DNA of 64,000 nt from Hexactinellida sp. DTS-2022 (lineage: Eukaryota; Porifera; Hexactinellida), in contig JAPNXP010000016.1 in assembly GCA_028753945.1 (NCBI GenBank), forward strand, positions 992,001 through 1,056,000, given 5' to 3'. The number at the start of each line of letters is the position of its first letter. Within the stretch, counting starts at the first letter, position 1. The notes beneath the pieces are model-generated. The model had not been told where the DNA came from. It was given only the letters and a program-made list of their open reading frames with translations, and ran no database searches. This document shows, piece after piece, positions 12,109 through 24,484 of this stretch. Both the position numbers and the translations under genes were made by a program.

Positions 12109-14124
12109 TAGTAACCATAGGCGCCGATCTTTGTAGGATTTAGGTATTTCATGGGGGGGGGGGCTTCTTAGGGGCCAATTTTTTCGACCTTGGCCATCCA
12201 AGGTCGAAGGTCGATCAGAAAGGTCAATTCATTCCAAGATCGAGATTATTGTACGCTGCGTCCGCTCCCGAATGCACGTCTTCATGATAACGACTTGAGC
12301 ATTCGGAGGCCAATGATAAAGATACTAATGGTTTAAATCAATATAGTACATTAAATTTACAACTTCATGACATGGGTCATCCTTCAATCCACAGGTCGCT
12401 AGCACATCAACGACCTGGGGGGGTCCTGACTCCCCAGAACCCGCCATTATAGGTACATTTACGCGTATGGTTGTATATATAATCTTAGTTTACACATATG
12501 TATCATATAATAATTAATTATTTCACAGATTTGGATATTATTATGGACTAAATTAACTTTTTCTCTTACTACAATGGCTATCTATGCGAAAACAATACAA
12601 CTATTTCACAGTGGCTTAACACATGGATATAGGATTTCTTTAGTGGTTATCAAAATGCTTCTAAATGGTATTAAATTCAAGTTAGATAGTATACTAACGT
12701 TCATATGAAATTTCAATTGATTTGAACACAACTACGCCTATAAATATACTTTGAATTATATAAAATGTATAGTTCCATTTGTGGTTTTGAGATTTCTAAA
12801 AATACAACATGTTTCATTTCACTCTGAATTACAATGTAAAGGAATCGTGGTAATTTTGTATTAAAATATATGCAAACTGAGTATGATAAATATATATTTC
12901 TACACTGATGCATTTTAAATTTAACAGGGGATAAAAACATTATGTCCAAAATTGTTAAAATTGAATCTCAGGTAAGCGGAAAAACAAGTACATCAAAAAT
13001 CCACAAGAAGAGCTTTTAGATTAATGTTGTAAATTTATTATGGAAATCTTTGCTTCCGAAACAGTGCGCAACTTTGAATATTTTAGCGAATTCCATTGTC
13101 ATTTTGTGTTGCTCTGAAATGCAAAAACTAATTATTCGCTACTATTCAGTAGCATATCTTATTGGCTACGCAAATGTATAGAAAATATTGTATAATAAGA
13201 ACATCTGAGCGCATAAGAACAATTTCATCAATCAGATCAACGAACTATGAACTCATATTGGGTTTTTGAAACTGAAGTAAGTTATTTTTGTACAATTCGG
13301 AAATTATATAGTGTCATGCACCAGAGACAGTTATGCTAGAAAAAGTGATCTTAGGTTTCTATGAGTTCCAAAACACATTATAATTACATCCTGTAAGATC
13401 TACCTTCTTTCCACGAGTGTATAAATATTATGCCCTTGAGGAACTTGACTTTTTTGAACGCTTCCTCATGTTCAAGATATTTGACAATAACCATAGCCCA
13501 TGGGTGAATATTAAAATATTGTTAACTAACCAAAAAATGTATATTGCAACGATTTAAAATAAAGGGAAAATTCCATAAATACTCGTTTTTTTTGAAAATT
13601 TCCAAATATACTCAACAATACTCAACTAATTTTATAAATACTTATGTTTTATTGAATTATTCCAATTATAATAAATTTTATTGGATTATCCAAATATACT
13701 CAAGTTTTATAGGATTATTCCAAATATACTCAAGTTTTATTCGATTATTGAAACTAGTATGATGCTCCAACCACAAATATTTATTAGTACAAGCTGCTCG
13801 TATGCTCTACGCGCGTCCTTACAACTTGTACACGGGCCTTCGGCCCTCGCTTGTAATTCAAGCATGTTCCATTTCAAATTAAATGTCGTTCTTGATGAGT
13901 GGCCCCTAGCTGTCTATTAATATCCGATGATCCTAGCTATAGGTATATATAAGGACAGAGTAAATAATTTGGTTAGTAATGCTAATTTGAACAGATAATT
14001 TTCTAGATATTAACGCTCACCAGTGTATAATAATATACCAACTCCAAATATAAAATTAAATATCACTAAGAAACTGTACCAGTGGACCCCTAACTTTGGG
14101 ATGTGGAGAAGTATTGATTTATAA

Positions 14125-14245
14125 TAATACGAGCCCTTCGGTCTCGGTCGCTTTGCGACGGATCGGTGCTCGCACCTCAATTTAACGGCCGCTGTGCGGC
14201 CTTACTCCTCACCCTTTCTACCATCGAAAATGGCAGAAAGGGAGT
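14125..14245. repeat. Isolated GC-rich island in MULE 1
   Basis: Runs of short inverted motifs (GGTCGCTTTGCGACGGATC, GGCCGCTGTGCGGCC, CTTTCTACCATCGAAAATGG with AGAAAG). No RNA gene recognised; not a tRNA fold. Confidence 0.45.
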
Positions 14246-14287
14246 TATATACATCCCTTAAGAAAATTTCCATAGATTTAATTTGTT

Positions 14288-15060
14288 TTCATATTCTAAA
14301 TTTATAAATGCGAAATTCGTGTTCTGCACACTTGTTTACCTATAATACCCGTTGAAAGCTAACTTTTGGTTTGATTTTAAATTTTCATTAATTTCTTTAC
14401 CTATTTTGTGTAAACAACAACAACAAATATTCATATTATAAATTTGTAAATGCGAAATTCGAAATCAGCATACTTGTTTACGTATAATACCCGTTGAAAG
14501 CTAACTTCTGGTTTGATTTTGAATTTTTATTAATTTGTTTACTTATTTGTGTCAACGACAACAACAAATATTCATATTATATATTTATAAATGCGAAATT
14601 CGAAATCAGCATACTTGTTTACCTATAATATCCGTTAAAGCTAACTTCTGGTTTGATTTTGAATTTTCATTAATTTGTTTACCTATTTTGTGTAAACAAC
14701 AACAACAAATATTCATATTATTTATTTATAAAGGCGAAATTCGAAATCAGCATACGTACTTGTTTACGTATAATACCCGTTGAAAGCTAACTTCTGGTTT
14801 GATTTTGAATTTTTATTAATTTGTTTACTTATTTGTGTCAACAACAACAACAAATATTCATATTATATATTTATATATGCGAAATTCGAAATCAGCATAC
14901 TTGTTTACCTATAATACCCGTTGAAAGCTAACTTCTGGTTTGATTTTGAATTTTCATTAATTTGTTTACTTATTTGTGCAACAACAACAACAAATATTCA
15001 TATCAGAAATTTATAAATGCGAAATTCGTGTTCAGAATACTTGTTTACCTATTATAACAT
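14288..15060. repeat. Minisatellite, about 141-bp unit, five copies and a part
   Basis: Units begin TTCATATTATAAATTTATAA at 14288, 14429, 14570, 14711, 14856 and 14997. Each contains GCGAAATTCG, CTTGTTTACCTATAATACCC and an AACAACAACAAC run. Lies inside MULE 1, downstream of its transposase gene. Confidence 0.88.
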
Positions 15061-15534
15061 TTGTTTACCAGTTATAACATTTGGCAGTTAGTTTACGGTT
15101 TCTATTCCCCCATCACTCTAATACAATCCGGACAAACAAACAAACAATAAACACACAACAATCGAGATTTAATAGGGTCAGCGGAATAAAATCAACTATT
15201 AGGTAGGAATATGACCAACTAGCATGATGCTAGGAATTATACCCACATTATTTTTAAAGTTAGGAATTTGACCAACGCAGAGGTAGGAATTAGATCAACG
15301 TATTTTTAAAGTTAGGAATTAGACCAACGCAGAGGTAGGAATTAGATCAACGTATATTTAAAGTTAGAAATTAGACCAACCATATTTGGGACTTGACTTT
15401 GTAATATAATAATTTATATACTATTGATAATTATGTAAGAAGTTATATAATGTTAGCAAAGAGAGTATAAATATAATTATGAAATGCGTATCATGTTAAT
15501 TAATTAATGAGTGATGAATAAGTGAGTTTAACAC

Positions 15535-17157
15535 TCATTGAAATATTTGCATCAAGTCGTTTATTTCTGTTCGACATATTGGACAGAGCATGTTCTCTTC
15601 AATAAAATGCCGGCCACAATCTCGACATAGATTAGCGTGACCACAAGGAATGAGAGCGTATGTTCCTTGTTTTGGATGACAACAAATTATACAAGTATTG
15701 TGGAAAGTATAATCACCATCATCACAGTTTGATTCATCTAAAATTTCTGTGTTAATATCTGCAAACTGTCCAAGAGCATGTTTTCCACAGCCACCAAATG
15801 TTGCTGAGACAGCAGCGAGGTATTGAGTAATTGAATATGTTCCTCCTTGTAATTTTTCTTTACATGTATTTCTGCGGGCAGCATTTTCCAATGTTTGTCT
15901 CTTTGGTTTTCTTGTTATCTCAAGGCCTTGCTCTAATCTTTGGTATTCCAATTCAAAATCAAGTATGACCTTATTCAAATCAGATAAAAACTTCCATATA
16001 TTAGGATGGTGAACGGTGATGACGGATTTCAAAGTTTTATGAAAGGCCTCTGCACCATTGTTTGTTGCAGTCTCTGCAGAAAACACTGAAAGTTCCTTTT
16101 GTCCTATGATCCATGTCTTTTATAATATACCTTCAACTTTTTGATCAGCGGATCCTCTATTTCATCATGATAAAATATCTCCTGTTCTAATATGGAGAAG
16201 GCCCCTAAAATTTCACTTTCTGGTAATAGTGGCAGTGCCATTAGTTTCCTAAGCCAATTCGCGAATACTTGATCAGTCTTATACCTTAATGCAAGGCCTA
16301 AGAGTTGCGTTTTCTTCCAGATTGCTTGTGTAAAATGGAACCAACAGCCTATAATATTTATCTCAGGGAAATAATGGGAGAATACATTGCGAGGTGCTCT
16401 TTCAAAATCGAAAACAGCAATCTTAGGCGAAAATTCAGGAATTATCTCGCGTATTTTCATCAAAACAATAGCATATAAGTCCTCCGTTTTAGTTTGCATT
16501 AATACTTGAATGGCTGGAATACAATGTCCGTGAAACGATATGAAGATTGTAAAGAGCTGATAAAAAATTGACGGTACTGTGTAAAAGTTGCATCAAATTG
16601 GATTTGATCAGCAACTTTCAATTTCATCAGCATAAAGTCCGAGGCAAATATAACTGCATATGCTCCACCACTGTTAACGTTCCCCTTGCACAAATGAACA
16701 AATGGCGAATTTGGTATTAACTGACAAAAATCCCCAGGGTTCAGAGGGAGAGGTGGGAGTAATTTTCTTCTCCGTTTGCACATACCACTTTCCATCTGTC
16801 TAAACGTTACTGAAATGTTAGCGAGATATTCACGACAGATTTCATTGAACACCTGTCTTAGTCTCTCTGAAGAAGTTTCAGCAGCCCGTTTCAGTTTATT
16901 TTTTAATACGAATTCGTTTTGTCTATAAGCATTCTCATCATGATCATGATCATGAGTTAATAATAATGTATAATAGATTCATAGTCTATTTTATCAAATC
17001 CTTTGCACCCTGGGTTTTTATAAAGTGTACACCTCACGTAAGTAAAATTTTTGGAAGCTCTGACTTTTAGGTATAGATAACCTCCTGATTGATAAAGGAG
17101 TGAGTTAAGCCTTTTTCCTTCAACTACTTCAAAGTTCATTATGTAATCATGTAACAT
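15535..17157 (-). pseudogene. MULE transposase with N-terminal FLYWCH finger and C-terminal RING finger
   Basis: Order on the minus strand: a FLYWCH-like zinc finger (16930-17157; YVRCTLYKNPGCKGF, then THDHDHD); a transposase core with the first acidic residue in DQIQFDATFTQYRQFF; the second in AVFDFERAPRNVFS, followed by GCWFHFTQAIW (CxxH); the third in TNNGAEAFHKTLK; then a C3HC4 RING (CIIC...PCGHANLCRDCG...CPIC) with a hydrophobic C-terminal tail (LMQIFQ) like IAP and MDM2 RINGs. There are 1-nt frameshifts at about 16500-16540 and about 16090-16110, so the gene is dead, but all motifs are readable. In MULE enzymes the core cuts element ends; the RING suggests a ubiquitin-ligase-like or dimerisation role, which is inference. 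Confidence 0.85.
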
Positions 17158-17464
17158 TTCCTTTGACTTTTATAGAATACCTATGAGTAAACATACAATC
17201 TAGTACAGCTAGTGATTTTTGTAAATAAGTGTTATTGAAACAATAACAACCTAATTTGTCGAATATGCCTAACTTCAATAACTTTTGAGATCATGACATA
17301 ATTAACACTTAATTCATTATTAGGTAATGACTCACTATCTCAAAGATGATTGAAGTTAGGCATATAAAATGTATTATCAATGAATAGGAAGTTACCTATT
17401 CCGGACAGATCAGTACCAGCCTAGTTTACATAACATTCATAGTTTTTGAGTTATGACACATTTT

Positions 17465-17868
17465 AGGAAATATACATTTCCATGGCAACCGAGGAATGTG
17501 TCAACATTCCATTTATAATTTCGATATATTTTTTTCAACTAGTTATGGGTATAACCATGTTCCAATTTTGAACATTTATAACGCGTTTAACTATGTTAAA
17601 AGTATGCTAGAAAAACAAGATAATTCGCAACCAAAATTACCATTACGTCATCAGATGATGACATATCACAATTCTGGAGAGTGCTATGTATACCTGGGTA
17701 CCATATTCCTATATAGTTATAATACACTTTTCAGCTCTATCATTGCTAATTATTGGGATAAAGAACAATTCTCCATTTTTCAATGCACTTTAAGTAATCC
17801 ATGGTACACAAATTTTCGCTTAGCACTCAGGCCTTATATATCGAAGGTCACGGATAGACCAAATATAG
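17465..17868 (+). repeat. 390-bp unit shared with 32199-32583
   Basis: Begins GAAATATACATTTCCATGGC and ends near CGAAGGTCACGGATAGACC; about 390 bp align with the copy in the hAT at 32055-33797. A 104-codon open stretch is kept but differs by frame breaks in the other copy, so coding is doubtful. Confidence 0.8.
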
Positions 17869-18185
17869 CCTATCTAAACTTGAGTAGATCTGATAATTTA
17901 TTGAAAAGTTGAGTAGAATTGGAATTTATTGAAAGAATTGAGTAGATTCGGAAAGATCTAGTTTTATATTTGAGTGTCAGTAAAAGGGTGAGTATATTTG
18001 GAAATTTTGAAAAAACTTCAGTATTTTTGGAATTTCCCTTAAAATAAATCACCGAGAACTAAAGAGACTGCTTATATCATTTTTTATGATGCCATTCAAT
18101 TCCAAGCTATCAATAACCTATATGTCAGTAGTACACTTTTGAGTCCTGCAATTCAAATGCCTATTTCTTATAAACTACAGTTTTA

Positions 18186-18692
18186 AGCCACTGCGTATTT
18201 TGAACTGCCAAAAAATATTGGAGGAAATTATCAAGCAAAATGCAAGATATGTTTTAGTTCATTCTCCGCCTCTGGAAAAACTTGCTCCAATCTAACAACA
18301 AAACTTAATGGTAAGGGGAAAATTTCAAATCGAATTATATACTGTTTAATTACATCAATAGAGGAAACATCCTGCTAAATACCCAGAGTTAAGCTCAAAA
18401 TAAATCATAACTTAATTTATAACTTAATTTTGTAGTGAAGTAATACACACAAACTGACCCACGTCAAATGGCCTCGACTAATGCTTTGATATATCTAATA
18501 GCAGGAGATTTGCTCCCTTTATCACTCATAGAGAGTTGTTTTTTCAAACGTTTTGATAGCATATTAGATTCACGATACGTTGTACCATCGAGAAAACACC
18601 AAACAATTAAACTAATGACAGAAAAGCATCAGATTATTGAAAACAGAAAGAAAAAACTGCTAGAAAAGTTTGATAGTTATCCATTAAAGTAG
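18186..18692 (+). pseudogene. ZBED/BED-finger hAT transposase fragment
   Basis: CKICFSSFSASGKTCSNLTT (about 18240-18300) is a BED-type finger. The 18468-18692 frame (ALIYLIAGDLLPLSLIESCF, then LDSRYVVPSRKHQT and a lysine/glutamate-rich helix) matches the start of the ZBED/hAT catalytic region. The two lie in different frames. It stops at 18692 with no downstream catalytic part seen. It directly follows the end of R1 copy b. Confidence 0.72.
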
Positions 18693-20373
18693 AGCTGTGG
18701 TCTAATCGTCTAATGAAGGGGTTTCTAAGTACAACCTGCCATTTAATTTTCGATTGGTCATTACGCACTAATTTTGGAATGTAGTCATTTTCGTCGAAAA
18801 GAATTCCGGATATAAATGTAAAGTTCAATATTTTATATTTTATTTTGCCATTTAGAATCTAAAGGATAGAATTCGCCTAGAGGATAAATCTTGATTTACT
18901 TAATATTTAGTAAGGCTCCTCTTCATCACTGACATTCACTTAAAATTTCAATGATTTTCCTCATCTTTTTAGAACATCATTTTTGAACGTGAATGCGATG
19001 ATGTAGACATTATTTGGTCTAGTGAACTTTTGGAATTTCTCTATATTTTTAATTGGAGAAAATTCATTATGCCGTGTTTTCCCAATTTTATTTTCAATTT
19101 TGTTTGATATGATATGGCTATTGAAGTAACTCGTTTTACTGTGCCGACTATACTTTAGTATAGTGGCCCAGTTTTAATCCCACTGCCTTTATTATATATT
19201 TTTTTTCTCCGTAGACGGTACCCTGGCCACACCTTTATAGATTAAGTCCTGAAAATGGCATGTAGGTGCGGTGTTACCGTCTAATTTGCACCTGGGGTTA
19301 CGATTTTTTCTTTCTCTTCAGCTTTTCCCAAACTTATTTAATCTGACTCTTATCTATGAGGTCATTTTTCACTTGTGTTATTATTTTCGAACTTATTGGA
19401 TATAACGCGAACTCAAATGCTTTTAATCTACCCCTTCGTGAACTTTCATTATGTAATCTGCTCGGGCCATTTTAATTTCGTTACCTAAATATTTTTTTCA
19501 GAATTACCATCCAATTTTCGATTATTGCATTTGAAAAATTTACTCATAAGATTTTGTTCTGATGTTGAGTGTAGACATAGGTTAAGCTGAGTTATACCAA
19601 GGTCTCAACCTTAAAAAACCCTGGATAATAAATTGAAAACTTGAAATATTACTCATCACAATATAACTATTTTATATGAATAGTTTCCCTAGATTGTAGT
19701 CTGATTGGCCAATTTTGAATTAGGGTATTCTAAATATGTCAGCGACATTTTTTATATTTTTATAGGATTTGGGGCTACACTATAAATTGGAGAAATTTTT
19801 GTTGCAAAGCTTAATTCTTTGCTGGCCATCCAAATTGGAACTACAGAGTAATTTAATGGTTGTGAAATGTAGCTACTCTAACAATCAATCAATTTCATAC
19901 AGAGAAATTAATAGAATACAGAACAGTACTTTCAGCATTAACACAACTTGGAAAGGCCATCGCCTCAACGATCAGGATTGTTTCCCACATAACTATATCA
20001 TGGCTTATTTCAGCTATTATCTACATTTATTGTTTGGCTAGAACAGTTGAAAGCAATACCAAACACTCAGAGAAAGTTGACACTACAAACCTTCATATGC
20101 TTTCATCATTCATGTGTGACGCTACCTAAGCTTGTTAATTATTAAAGGAAGGGTGTAAATTTCTTATGTGATTACACTTTTTGTTAGAATGATCAGTCTG
20201 ATTAGAATAATCAGTCGAAGACGATTTTTGGGAAAACATATAACTTATATAATTATACAGGTAGATATTTGGCTCGAATTGTAATGTTTAAGTATTGGAG
20301 AGTGAATATAATAGACGATATGATAGACGAAGTGATATTATTACAAAGGATAAAGCTAGATTATGAGATACTT
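18693..20373. other. No gene recognised
   Basis: AT-rich. Short open frames without recognisable motifs. Contains a one-ended hAT-like piece near 19580-19625. Confidence 0.5.
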
Positions 20374-21435
20374 ATAGTCCAGCCGCTTACAACCAAAAAA
20401 GGCTTAATCATGCATTTTTATATAGAATTTTCAGACTTTGTAGGTTTGTTCTTTCATGCAAATAGTGTATTTTGGATATAGTGCCAACTCCAAATTCCAA
20501 TGTGTCGGCCACAATTGACCACTTAAGGGACACATTTTGAAGGTTTTAGAACTCATCTAACTTCCTCAAATCAAGTCCAATCCAATTTTTATGCCGATAT
20601 TCGTAATCAACACTAAATTTGGCGTCATTTAAGTGGTCACCTGAGACAATTTTTCCTTGACGACGCAGGAATGTTGTAGTAATTTAACAACATTCCATTC
20701 TCAAATTTTTATTCTAACCCTATCGAGTGACCCCTTGTTCGATTCCACTCAGCTTCCTGAAGCTAGTTGGACACATGCGGACCCTCTCAAAAGTCATTTG
20801 GTCCAATTGTACTGTTCTGATATATTTGTTCCGGCTGCAAAATGGTTCCGGCCGGTACCAAATTGTCATATATTGTTCATTTAACAAATTAGTTCCGGGC
20901 TAGATTTAGAGTCTTAATCAATTCTATGGGTTTGTCTAATTCATTGCAAATTCGTTCCGGCTTAATTTATACCAGTAATCACACTTAGACGGGTTCCTTA
21001 TGCAACACTTAAGTAACATTTACGTAATCACCACGACACCACCCTTGCTTAGGTACATTATAATTAAAAACCATGTACCCTCGGCCTCTGGGAAGTAGTA
21101 AATATGTGTATTATCCTACGTACTAATTGAATTAACCTTATAAATAGAGCTTATAGTCTCAGGATTTCGAATTAGATGTTATCCAATCTCGTGATTATTT
21201 ATTCAAGGTATGAATCAGATCCGGTGGAAGCAGTTATAGTGGTCAGGCCATGGCTTGAACGGCCTAACTAGTGATGTAAGAGTGGTTAGGCTATTGGCCT
21301 GACCGCTTCTGCCGGCCCTGTGTATGATATTTACTGGATTAATGTTAAACATAGTCGTCTTTATTATACCAGCTTTGTTCTTAAACAGTAAGTATGAAAA
21401 ACTAATTTCGCATTTACAAATTTTTCATATTAATA

Positions 21436-21573
21436 CAGTAAACTCTCGTTATAACGAAGTGCTCGTGACCTGTAAATTCCTTCGTTATGAGGATAATAAT
21501 TAATTCATTTAGTGCTCCGTTAATAAGCGGGTATTTCGTTATATCCGAGTTCGTTATAACGGGAGTTCACCTG
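21436..21573. mobile_element. pogo/Tigger-type MITE
   Basis: Ends CAGTAAACTCTCGTTATAAC and GTTATAACGGGAGTTCACCTG, flanked by TA. Lies between the left arm of the 20374-24484 structure and the hAT at 21933. Confidence 0.87.
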
Positions 21574-22041
21574 TATTTATTGTTGCTGTTACAAAATAAG
21601 CAAAAAGTTGATAAATTCGAAATGCACATAGAGGCCAGCTTCCAACGGGTTTAATAGGTAACAAGGATGACGATTTCCAATTTAGAATCGGAATATTTCT
21701 AAAATGATATTTATTGTTGTCTTTGACACTTTGTGGCAAATAGGAAAACAAGTTGTCAAGTAATATACATCACCTAAAGACTAGCCTTTGACAAATATAC
21801 TGGTTAATACATTTGCTGCATAGGACTAGTTTCCTGGCAAATAAGAGAATGTTTGTTGTTAAGTTGAAACAACTAATAATGAGCCATATTTTAATGAATT
21901 GACGAGAGCGCGTAGCGGTTGAGTGATCTTACCAGGGCCGGATTAACCCATAGGCAACCGGGGCAACTGCCCCGGGGCCTCCACTACCAAAGGCCTCTTC
22001 CACCAAAGTAAAATATTTCACATTATTTACTTTAAAATATA

Positions 22042-22521
22042 CACTACCCGGACAAAAGTATTCGACCACCCAACATTTTCCCATTGAAAATAGTACTATA
22101 GTGGGGTTAACGATGGAAGTTGGTGTTTTAAAACTACATGAGATATTGGTATTTCGATTACATATTCGTATTCTGCACATTCGAATTAATAATTGTAGGA
22201 ACTTTCAATTCAATCCCTTTTTGATTTGGTTAAAAATTATCTTCCTGTGCCACTATGTACCACTTTTCCAAAATTGCCACTATTGGAGAGATGGGAACTG
22301 GTGGCACATGTTGCCATTTGATGATAATTTTCAACCGAATTAATATGTAATCAATTGGAAGCATCTACAATGGGTAATTCGTTTGCGAAGAATACGAATC
22401 TGAATTCAAAATAACAATTTGTCATAAAGTTTTAATACTTTGAACAATATTATTAGGCCCACTATAGTACTATTTTCATTGGGAAAATGTTGGTTGGTCG
22501 AATACTTTTGTCCGGGGACTG
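22042..22521. mobile_element. Tc1/mariner-type MITE
   Basis: Ends CACTACCCGGACAAAAGTAT and ATACTTTTGTCCGGGGACTG with TA on both sides. GTCGAATAC follows in both arms. 480 bp, no transposase. Confidence 0.9.
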
Positions 22522-22535
22522 TATAATGTTACTAA

Positions 22536-22948
22536 TAGGGCTGAAACGAATATTCGAAATGTAACGAAAGAACCTTTTTCTAAACGAACGAATATTCGAA
22601 TATTCGTTCGTTTGGATGACTAAGCATTAAATCAATTTCTCGAGACAAAATACATTGGAAAATAGGTTTTTGATCATGTTACAATGGTATAATAATAGTT
22701 ACGAAGTGTATTATACACAAGTTAACTAATAATCAGCTAGTTTAAGTGGGAATCTATAATTACGATATCTCTAAGCTATACAAAAGTCTTGTTGTTGTCC
22801 AAAATTAGTCAACGAATATCCGTTTCATTCTAATATTCGTCCAAACGAATATTCGCTTCGTAACGAATATTCGTTTGCAAACGAACGAATATTCGTTCAA
22901 TCATTTCGAACGAATATTCGAATATTCGGTATATTCGTTTCAGCCCTA
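22536..22948. mobile_element. hAT-type MITE built of CGAATATTCG palindromes
   Basis: Ends TAGGGCTGAAACGAATATTC and complement; exact TSD GTTACTAA (22528-22535, 22949-22956). CGAATATTCG and GTTCGTTTG motifs repeat in both halves. Confidence 0.93.
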
Positions 22949-23526
22949 GTTACTAAGGTCACTATCATTTATTGTGTGCTTTGTTTTCCTGAAAATGATA
23001 ATCAAAATAATTGATCCTCTGTCCCTGGAAACATTACTGGTACAATTTCATAATTGACAAAAATGTGAGCTCTACATTTCCTAACATTCTGACTATTTTG
23101 AGCATATGCCTGGTGCTAATGATCACTAACTGTAGCGGAGAAAGGTCATCTCCAAATTGAAATTGGTTTGCAGCTCCTTTGCCGCCTTCAATGTTGCAAA
23201 CTCACTTACACTTATGTCAATTGAGCACGATGTTATGCGAGACATTGATTTCTCAGTTTGATTACTGATTTTGTTATTATGAAAGCAAGAAAAGTCATTT
23301 TCTAGAAACTATTTGTTTTTACTTACTTAGCTCGATTTATATTCCATATAAAAACTTCGTGTGTCTGGAATAATTGTACTTCATTTTTCACTGGACAATT
23401 GTAGTGGAAGGAGTTAGGGGCCTATACAAGACTGGTTGCCCCAGGGCCTCCACCTAAGTTAATCCGGCCCTGGATCTTACAATTGAGATTTTGAATACTT
23501 TTTCAATATTCTAACTGTTGTTAGGT

Positions 23527-23637
23527 AAATTAAACCCTTCGTTGCCAAGGGTAAAGGTATAAATAGAAAAATCCCATTTCAATTCAATTGAATTTAGTTT
23601 CAGTTCGACATTCACATACCGGGGCAACGAAGGGGTC
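23527..23637. repeat. Short inverted repeat, MITE-like
   Basis: AACCCTTCGTTGCC at the left and GGCAACGAAGGGGT at the right, with an AT-rich centre. No TSD resolved. Confidence 0.55.
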
Positions 23638-24484
23638 TATACGTATAAACCGTATAATAGAAAAACTATTAACAAATGAAGTATTGAACCTGGGATTTAG
23701 AAAGAATTCCCGGGAATCAATTCCCAGAAATATATCCGGTCCCGGGATTTAAATCCCAGAAATATTCCCGGTCCCGGGATTCTAACCCCTATTTACAATA
23801 AAAGTATATTTTTATTTGCCTTATATTTTGTTGACTTGGTTTGATGTGTTACTTAAGTGCTGCATAAGGAACCCGTCTAAATGTGATTACTGGTATAAAT
23901 TAAACGGAACGAAGTTGCAATGGAATAGACAAACCCATAGAATTGATTAAGACTCTATTTTTAGCCCGGGACTAATTTGTTAAATGAACAATTTATGACA
24001 ATTTGGTACCGGCCGGAACCATTTTGCAGCCGGAACAAATATATCAGAACAGTACAATTGGACCAAATGACTTTTGAGAGGGTCCGCATGTGTCTAACTA
24101 GCTTCAGGAAGCTGAGTGGAGTCGAACAAGGGGTCACTCGATAGGGTTAGAATAAAATTTGAGAATGGAATGTTGTTAAATTCCTACAATATTCCTGCGT
24201 CGTCAAAGAAAAATTGTCTCAGGTGACCACTTAAATGACGCCAAATTTAGTGTTGATTACGAATATCGGCATAAAAATTGGATTGGACTTGATTTGAGGA
24301 AGTTAGATGAGTTCTAACACCTTCAAAATGTGTCCCTTAAGTGGTCAATTGTGGCCGACACATTGAAATTTGGAGTTGGCACTACATCCAAAAATACACT
24401 ATTTGCATGAAAGAACAAACCTACAAAGTCTGAAAATTCTATATAAAAATGCATGATTAATGTTGTAAGCGGCTGGACTATTAA

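Larger units (their letters stand above)
13563..18039. mobile_element. MULE-type element 1 (full length, with RING-bearing transposase)
   Basis: Ends AGGGAAA...TTTCCCT with an exact 8-bp TSD TAAAATAA (13555-13562 and 18040-18047). The flanking R1 repeat is contiguous across it: the 4.3-5.4 kb R1 copy reads ATTTAAAACAAATCACC at the same point, without the insertion. The ends are long imperfect inverted repeats built of tandem units (CAAATATACTCAAGTTTTAT-like, 13590-13755 and 17860-18025). Inside are the transposase pseudogene, a 141-bp minisatellite, a 63-bp duplication (about 15245-15380) and a 390-bp unit shared with 32199-32583. Confidence 0.85.
12700..18185 (+). repeat. R1 interspersed repeat, copy b, split by MULE 1
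   Basis: The left part (12700-13554) and right part (18048-18185) join exactly at the MULE 1 TSD and then match copy a. Left landmarks are TTCCGCTTACC-like text (reverse) near 12975 and AGATCTACCTTCTTTCCACG near 13390. Confidence 0.75.
21933..23472. mobile_element. hAT-type element, CAGGGCCGGATTAAC family
   Basis: Ends CAGGGCCGGATTAACCCATA and AGTTAATCCGGCCCTG; exact TSD GATCTTAC (21925-21932, 23473-23480). GGGGCCTCCAC motifs near both ends. Contains 22042-22521 and 22536-22948. No transposase coding recognised. Confidence 0.93.
20374..24484. mobile_element. 4.1-kb structure with ~650-bp inverted arms
   Basis: The left arm (20374-21032) and right arm (23845-24484) are close reverse complements: ATAGTCCAGCCGCTTAC at both outer ends; ACTCATCTAACTTCCTCAAA, GTCGGCCACAATTGACCAC and GGGTTCCTTATGCA inside. 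The arms carry degraded pieces (TGAGTGGAGTCGAACAAGG) also present near 200-330. The centre holds a pogo MITE, a hAT with two nested elements, and an AT-rich remainder. No TSD or transposase found. Confidence 0.78.

Noticed and set aside
13780..13870. Helitron-like 3' hairpin (GGGCCTTCGGCCC)
   Set aside because: No CTRR end, no TC start and no Rep/helicase coding anywhere in the window.
14125..14245. Possible tRNA-derived SINE head
   Set aside because: No A and B box at proper spacing and no cloverleaf; the short hairpins do not fit a tRNA.
17496..17912. 138-codon open frame
   Set aside because: The homologous copy at 32199-32583 breaks the frame twice, and no family motif is present. Kept as a repeat, not a gene.
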